NCBI GenBank assembly: GCA_030549335.1
Contig: CM060189.1
Span: 33,565,001 to 33,629,000 of the forward strand
From: Pontederia crassipes
Taxonomy: Eukaryota; Streptophyta; Magnoliopsida; Commelinales; Pontederiaceae
Direction of reading: 5' to 3'
Length of the DNA: 64,000 nt
Every line of letters begins with the position of its first letter. Position 1 is the stretch's first letter. Positions 58,229-64,000 of this stretch are shown here, piece after piece. The translations under genes and the position numbers were made by a program. A model generated the notes under the pieces. The model did no database searches. It was given only the letters and a program-made list of their open reading frames with translations, and was not told where the DNA came from.

Positions 58229-60642
58229 TTAGTTTTGGAAAAGTTCAGGTAGATGGGCATTCGTGAGCTTGGTCCTCTTGCTAATCTCTCGTTTCTTCTT
58301 CGGCTTAGGCTTTGACGCAATTCCATGAACCTGTGCCATGGCCCGCCTCTGTGCAGTGTTTGTCGCAGGCTTCATGCCATTTTTCTGCAGATCCTTTTCA
58401 ATATCAACCATATCTCGTGGCAGTTCAATGCTGCGAAACAGCTGTTTCAGATCATCATCCACCTTGATCACAGCCTTGGGATCATTTGGGTAAACAATGT
58501 CCTCCTGAGAGTCCATGTTCGCCAACAACCAAACTTGGCCAGCAGACTTCAAAGCCTGCACATATAAACCACACAGGTTGAAAGATGATAATAGTTCTTA
58601 CAAGCATAAAGTTTGATCTATTGTTAAGAAAGTTATTGTACATTGCTTGCTTTGGAACCAAAATGAACAACAACAACAAAGCATTATCCCACTAGGTGGG
58701 GTCGGCTACATGGATCATACGACGTCATTCTTCGTTGATCCATGTTCATGAGATTCGACAGGATTTTACGCTGGCTGTCGGGGCCTAACACAACCCTCCT
58801 CCTTTATCCGGACTTGGGACCGGCTATAAACATAGGCGGAGTTTGGAACCAAAATGAAATCAAAAGGAATTTAAAACCAAGAACTTGTTTCACGATGCAG
58901 CAAGACAATTTTGGTTGGTTTTCAATGTGAACGCTTCAAGCTGAGTGTTGACTGACTTTTTTCTTCAATGTGAAAGCTTAAAGCTAAGTGGTAACTTCAA
59001 ACAGATAATATCAGTCAACTTGGAGAAATATGAACCTGAACAAAAAAAATACTATGGAAGAAAGATAACAATGGAAAACCCAACCGAATTTTAGCAAGCT
59101 TGAGAGAGTGATTGCTATATATTAGAGGCAAAATTATGTACAGAATCTCCAGTAAATGAATCTTCTAGAAATACCTGCAAGTCATCCATAACAGATGGAT
59201 ATGAATCCTTGACCTCCACAACTTGAAGACCCTCAGGGAATCGCCGTATGAGTTTCAGCAAATCATCTTTTCCTTTCAAAACATGCTTGGACTGTGCAAA
59301 ATTCAACAGTACATAAGTTCATGTTCCATTCAGCACCGACATTTTTTAAAGGAGCACTAAGACAATTGCATGTTATGAAATTTTGATGATGCTAAAACTT
59401 GAGATTTCTCAAGAACAAACATAAGATTACAAGGGAGTATATGGAAAGCAGATCTTAATGAAAGATTGTACAAGGATGATAAAGTCATACATGATAGACT
59501 GTAAGATCATAAAAAGTTTTATGGTGGTAAGATGATAAGATATATAGAAATTTTCTTTTCTTGAATGGATAAGATGGATCGAGATCTCGATAGTCATAAA
59601 TAAACAATGAAACCCAAAATACAAGTAGCAATTATTTAAAGCTCAACAAGAGCATCAAGGACAATAAAAAAGTGTGTATTTGAAGAAAAAAATATTATGT
59701 TACATGGGTTATACCTTGTATGAAAACCGCCTCCCATCATATGATACTTTAGCATTATTCTTCAAACTGTCAAACACGGACTTGTTCGAATTTATGTCAA
59801 CATAGCATGTTTCATTGATCTCCTCCGGGGTAAGGGCTTGCCTTGTCTGAAAAAAAATATATAAAGAGAAAAATTACCATAGAATAAAATCTTGCGGCAA
59901 AGGATTTTGCTTCTTGTTCATGGTTTGTCATTAATGCTTAATGACTGAAGGTTAACAATATACATATGCAGAAAACATTATTTTTTGAATTAAAAGTGCT
60001 GGTTTGCTGAAGCTAAAAGCAGACTTGGCCAGTCTCTCATATTATCGTTGTATATCCGATACTACAGTAAGTTCAAGTCACATCATCACAAATGTTAACT
60101 GCAGGGAGAATAAATTTTCAGCAGAGGACTTGTCTTTTCAATGTGAATTTGTCATCAGAAGTTAGCATCTATATCTCAATCATTCCATGCACCAAAACAT
60201 GACATATAAAAGTCCCGAGAAACTTCCATTATAGCATGCATCAAAATTAAGAGCTAGAAAATAAGCTGTGAACATGTAAATTCAATATTCGAAAGCCTTA
60301 TGAAACAGGTACATGACTTGTTCTCTTTCTTGAATTCAGAAAACTTCATACACTATCTCATACAACGGTTCTTACCTCATATAGTAGATCAATAACACGT
60401 TTAAGTTGTGCCCCTACAGGTGACTTCCTAATGGCGTTAATGTGCTGCAGCCTTTCTGTATCATTTGAAAATTTGACAGCCGCTTGTGGTTTTGGAGGAA
60501 TAAAAGAGTTGCTTGCGGAGGAGGTTGTCTTATGTGATTTCGAAGTCTTGGAAGATGCAGCTCGAGAAGCAATACTGGTGAGGGTTGATTGGCACTTCTC
60601 CTGCTGCTGCTTAAATCTGTTAAGGCTTTCCTGTAACGACAT
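58229..60642 (-). CDS. GTF2E2-like: Transcription initiation factor IIE subunit beta, four exons
   Basis: Minus-strand exons 60642-60376, 59846-59715, 59291-59175 and 58555-58229 join in phase to 280 codons plus TAA. Start ATG at 60642 opens MSLQESLNRFKQQQEKCQST, matching plant TFIIE-beta, after a likely 5' UTR acceptor (gtccag). Residues 57-89 (VKFSNDTERLQHINAIRKSP ... IDLLYE) begin the first winged helix, completed by exon 2 (EEINETCYVDINSNKSVFDS, YDGRRFSYK). Exon 3 encodes the second winged helix (LLKLIRRFPEGLQVVEVKDS). Exon 4 carries VWLLANMDSQEDIVYPNDPK, DDDLKQLFRSIELPRDM, DLQKNGMKPATNTAQRR and the basic tail KPKPKKKREISKRTKLTNAH. With TFIIE-alpha it recruits and stimulates TFIIH at Pol II promoters, in the nucleus. 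All introns have GT-AG ends. A SINE-like copy lies in intron 3. Confidence 0.95.
58668..58841 (-). mobile_element. SINE-like retroposon copy in TFIIE-beta intron 3
   Basis: Same family as the copies at 2.85, 3.4 and 4.8 kb: (CAA)n tail complement at 58668, inverted repeat around catggatca, and ctccgcc start at 58841. Perfect 17-bp direct repeats tttggaaccaaaatgaa at 58651-58667 and 58842-58858. Same strand as the host gene. Confidence 0.9.
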
Positions 60643-60999
60643 CTGGACAATATCGCCGAAAAGCAAATATTGCGATCAGTGGAGGAACCAAAAATACATT
60701 TTTTTATCTTTTTTTCGGTTACAACAATCGAGTTTCATGGATCGCAAGAAAAGGTAAATAAAACAAAAATCGAACTCAGATTCTTGATTCTGGTGTACAA
60801 TCTCAAAATAAGTTGTCTGGGTAGTACAAACTTCATTTAAGCGCCGCATGTTATTTCCTTTTCTTTATCAACGCAACTTTAATAAATTGATGAGTAGTTT
60901 CCAAATAAAAATGTGTAGAAATGGCAGAAAGATGCCATTTTTTAGGGGAAAAAACGAAAGTACTATACTTGAATAAAAATGATAACCAAATCAAACTTT

Positions 61000-61330
61000 T
61001 GATACGAGGGCACAGTGAAAAGAAGAGTTTATCCCTCCATAATTTCCAGAAAAGACAAATTCAGGGTTTTCCATCTGAACCAGAAAGCTAATATTGCAAG
61101 GATAACGATCTCGCGCACCTCAGTTGCTGCCAATATTGCAAGAATAGCGGCGGCTTCGGCGACGGCGGCGGTGGAGAAGAAGAAGAAGAAGGAGGGCGAA
61201 AGAGAACGAGGAAGAGGACGGAGTTCCGGCCGGCGGAACGGAGGACGAAGATGGGGCGTCGGTGGCGACGGCGGAGGGCAGCGGCTGCGAGGAAGGGGGG
61301 AAATTTGATAGGCAGAGTGGGCACAAGTAA
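61000..61330 (-). promoter_or_regulatory. Probable 5' UTR exon and promoter of the TFIIE-beta gene
   Basis: GC-rich, pyrimidine-rich on the minus strand (cttcttcttcttcttctcc, ccgccgccgtcgccg), as in plant 5' leaders, with a possible donor gag|gtgcgc at about 61116. An intron of about 470 bp to the acceptor before the ATG at 60642 would result. Upstream, 61370-61560 would hold the promoter; no TATA box is certain. Supported by composition only. Confidence 0.45.
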
Positions 61331-61586
61331 ATGAGAAAACTTTGGTCGCTATTTTATTATAAGTAGGAAACCTCTGAAATCGAGAAAATTGCAGATAACA
61401 TTTTGGTGAAGTTGTAAGACTAGGAAAATATATTTTACATGCGAAGAATTTTTTTTTTCCCTTCCGGTCCGATGGGAGTGGGACTAGGGCCGGGGTGAGC
61501 ACTTTGTCCGAGTTAAATTTTCGGCCCAATTTATAACAGTCCAGAATAGGGTCAAAGAAATAGAAATTTGGGCAGATTTTGATCAA

Positions 61587-61835
<249 letters not shown>

Positions 61836-62039
61836 ATTGATTACCATTAGTTCATTTTAAATACTAAAAAGTATTTGTTGTCTTACATTGATGTAATATT
61901 TGATGAGTTAGATATTTATTTGGTTGAAATATGATTTTTCTTTGCTAATTATCCTAATTTCTCTGTATCTTTTTTTTTAATATTTTGTTCGATCCAATCG
62001 AAGTTGTTCATTCTCGATGTTTTTTTGAACCGACGACTA

Positions 62040-62240
62040 AGGGCTCGTTTGGCTTAGTAAGTTAAAGTGATGATAAGTATTTTATTGACTGAAATTTAAT
62101 TTTAAAAATAAACAGTTACATATTTAGATAAAATTATTTATATTAATAATAACTAGTTAACTATGAGACAACTAACTGACTTATTTTTTAAAAAAAATAA
62201 GTATCCTGTTTATTTTTTTACTAATAGATTTTATATGCAA
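62040..62240. mobile_element. Possible MITE end (gggctcgtttggc)
   Basis: gggctcgtttggcttagtaag is a frequent start of plant non-autonomous DNA elements. No matching inverted end (gccaaacgagccc) was seen downstream, so it is truncated or incomplete. Confidence 0.35.
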
Positions 62241-62290
62241 TGGCGGACCTACATGGTCCTGTGTGGGGTCAATTGGCCCCACCAAAATAT
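62239..62290. mobile_element. hAT-like terminus
   Basis: caatggcggacctacatgg followed by gggtcaattggcccc resembles the CARTGGCGGA termini of plant hAT elements. The other end was not found in the window. Confidence 0.35.
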
Positions 62291-62821
62291 ATTCATATTT
62301 ATTATATATAATATTATATGTATATATTGATAAGTTACATATAATTAACATCTTTCTTATTTAAAAAAATAATAACTTTTTTATAAATAATTTCACATAA
62401 CTAATTTTCATTTTTTGCCTAACATTAAGTGCACAATCTGGTTTTATTATCCTGGAACTTATTTGATTTTTCTCTTTATATCTTATAATTTTTCCTCTCT
62501 GAAAACCATTTATCTTTTTGTTAAAAAATTAAAATACCGAAGAAAATTATTATATGATAAATTATCTTTTACTAAAAATATCTTATTAATCCTATTTTGT
62601 TTTATTTATTTCTATTAGTCTATATGACTCTTTAATCTATATTTTTTTAGAAATTCATTATTATTAGTTAATGATATGAAAAAAAGGTTAGCACTAATTT
62701 TTTTATAATTTATGAATTCTCAGTAGTTCCTTAATTAATTAGTTAATTGAATTGGGATACTAATTTATAAGTACATGCAAAAGGCTAATTAAGTAATGAC
62801 ATTTTTTATTTTAGATGATAC

Positions 62822-63660
62822 TAGTCCTAAATCCCGTGCGTTGCATGGTTGACGAATATTACAAACGATATATCATATATAATTAAAATATTATGATTCA
62901 TAATAATTATCAAAACTTTATTTATACTTGTATAATAATTTATAAAAGCAAAGTATTTTAAATTTGAAAAAAATAATTTATATTTTAAAAATGAATTATT
63001 ATTTACTTGCATATTATCTTTTATAAGGAAGAGTCATTTACATTAATCATACTTAAATTAATAAAAAGTAAAAATTAATCTTAATTTAACTCAAATTGAA
63101 TTATTTATTTTAAATTACTTTTAATTCCGAAAATTATTTTTTAAAAGAAATTATTTTTACTTGTACATTTTTTTAGAAAGAATATTATCTATCTTAATCA
63201 TACCCAAATTGATAAAAGGAAAAGATTAATCTTAATTTGACATAAATTGAATTACTTATTCTAAATTATTTTTAAATTCTGAAAATAATAATTGTCTTTT
63301 ATAAAAAGAATTATTTTTCCTTGTAATCATATTAAAAATGATAAAAAAATAAAGATTAATCTTATTTTGATTCAAATATAATTATTTATTTTAATTTTTT
63401 AAATTAATAAATTATATTTTAAATAAGATTGCTTATTTACTTGCATATTATATTTTAGGAAATAAAATATTATTTATTTTAACCATACTCCAATTCATAA
63501 AATGGAATTATTAATTTTAATTTTACTCAAATTGACTTATTTATTTCAAATTATTTTTTAATTCCGAAAAAATAAATTATCTTTTAAAAATAAAATATTT
63601 TTACTTGTGTATTCTCTTTTATAAAGAAAATATTATTTTTTTATCATCATTATCTTCTTG
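62822..63660 (-). mobile_element. Helitron 3' end (minus strand) with AT-rich subrepeats
   Basis: On the minus strand the sequence ends in the imperfect hairpin ccatgcaacgcacgg, then gatttaggaCTAG followed by T, as in plant Helitrons. To the right, 63040-63600 holds four ~160-bp subrepeats around attaatcttaatttgac and caaattgaattatttattt, the reverse complement of the words in the 9.0-11.1 kb array. The 5' TC end lies outside or was not recognised. Confidence 0.6.
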
Positions 63661-64000
63661 AATCCGCTATATATGTCCTAATCATGATAGTTTGTATATA
63701 CATATATTATTATTACTTATCGATATGGGTTATTAATTGATTTTTTCCCATGCAATCTCACAAATAATATGGGATCCTCTTGAATTTTCTATAATTAGAA
63801 TTATAAAGTATCTACTTTTATAATCCTAAATAAATTATAATCCTTGCCTACGTCCTACTCAGTCAACCTATTTTTTTTCTAGTAAAAGTTAATTAACTTT
63901 ACATTTGAAAAAAACTATTTTATTTTTCAATGGTACATATATAATTATCTTATATAACTAATTTTAAAATATTAATCTTCTTTGTCTAGTTCAACAATTA
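63660..64000. other. AT-rich DNA at the window end
   Basis: Nothing recognised. Confidence 0.5.

Noticed and set aside
58229..58561. Treating the last TFIIE-beta exon as a separate 110-residue gene
   Set aside because: The apparent start overlaps the acceptor (tgtgcag) and the three upstream exons complete the known family protein in phase.

Overview
This window is nuclear DNA from a flowering plant. The evidence is spliced genes with GT-AG introns, plant-type retrotransposons (RTE-clade LINE, L1-clade LINE with an RNase H tail, Sirevirus-like Copia), Helitron, hAT-like and Mutator-like remnants, and long AT-rich intergenic DNA. I cannot fix the species. A non-grass monocot is a guess only. 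No tRNA, rRNA or CRISPR array was seen. All calls come from reading the sequence; no database search was made.

Only two genes look intact, one at each end and both on the minus strand. At the left (111-7989) is a five-exon gene for a small RING-type E3 ubiquitin ligase of the RNF170-like/DUF1232 family; the five exons join in phase to 184 codons plus a stop. At the right (58229-60642, with a probable 5' UTR exon near 61.1-61.3 kb) is a four-exon gene for the beta subunit of general transcription factor TFIIE, 280 codons plus a stop. The introns of both genes carry copies of one short retroposon whose 3' end is shared with the RTE LINE fragment at 841-1586.

Between them lies about 50 kb of mobile elements and gene debris. 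In order: a hAT-like element with an internal ~570-bp repeat array (8.2-12.9 kb); microsatellites and a three-copy duplication (13.2-16.6 kb); a broken Kunitz-inhibitor/dirigent-like fusion (17.0-17.8 kb); a ~100-bp-arm hairpin (19.7-20.0 kb); a decayed Sirevirus-like element whose pol is missing and which contains unrelated sequence with a 39-bp minisatellite (22.3-29.9 kb); repeat-rich DNA resembling long-terminal-repeat parts (31-37.5 kb); an MLO exon fragment (34.9 kb); a small Helitron (38.95-39.45 kb); and a PDK1 kinase pseudogene (40.5-55.3 kb).

The PDK1 pseudogene is split inside a coding exon by an L1-type LINE (16-bp target duplication), and the LINE is split by a 10.2-kb Sirevirus-like Copia element with an envelope-position extra ORF. 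To the right are a SINE-like element, a Mutator-type foldback element with a GC-rich loop, and after the TFIIE-beta gene a 245-bp ATC/ATT microsatellite and Helitron- and hAT-like termini.

The most notable finding is at 2830-3184: a 19-bp target duplication encloses one unit made of a DEAD-box RNA helicase coding fragment fused to the 3' part of the short retroposon. This is direct evidence that a host coding fragment was moved together with a retroposon tail.
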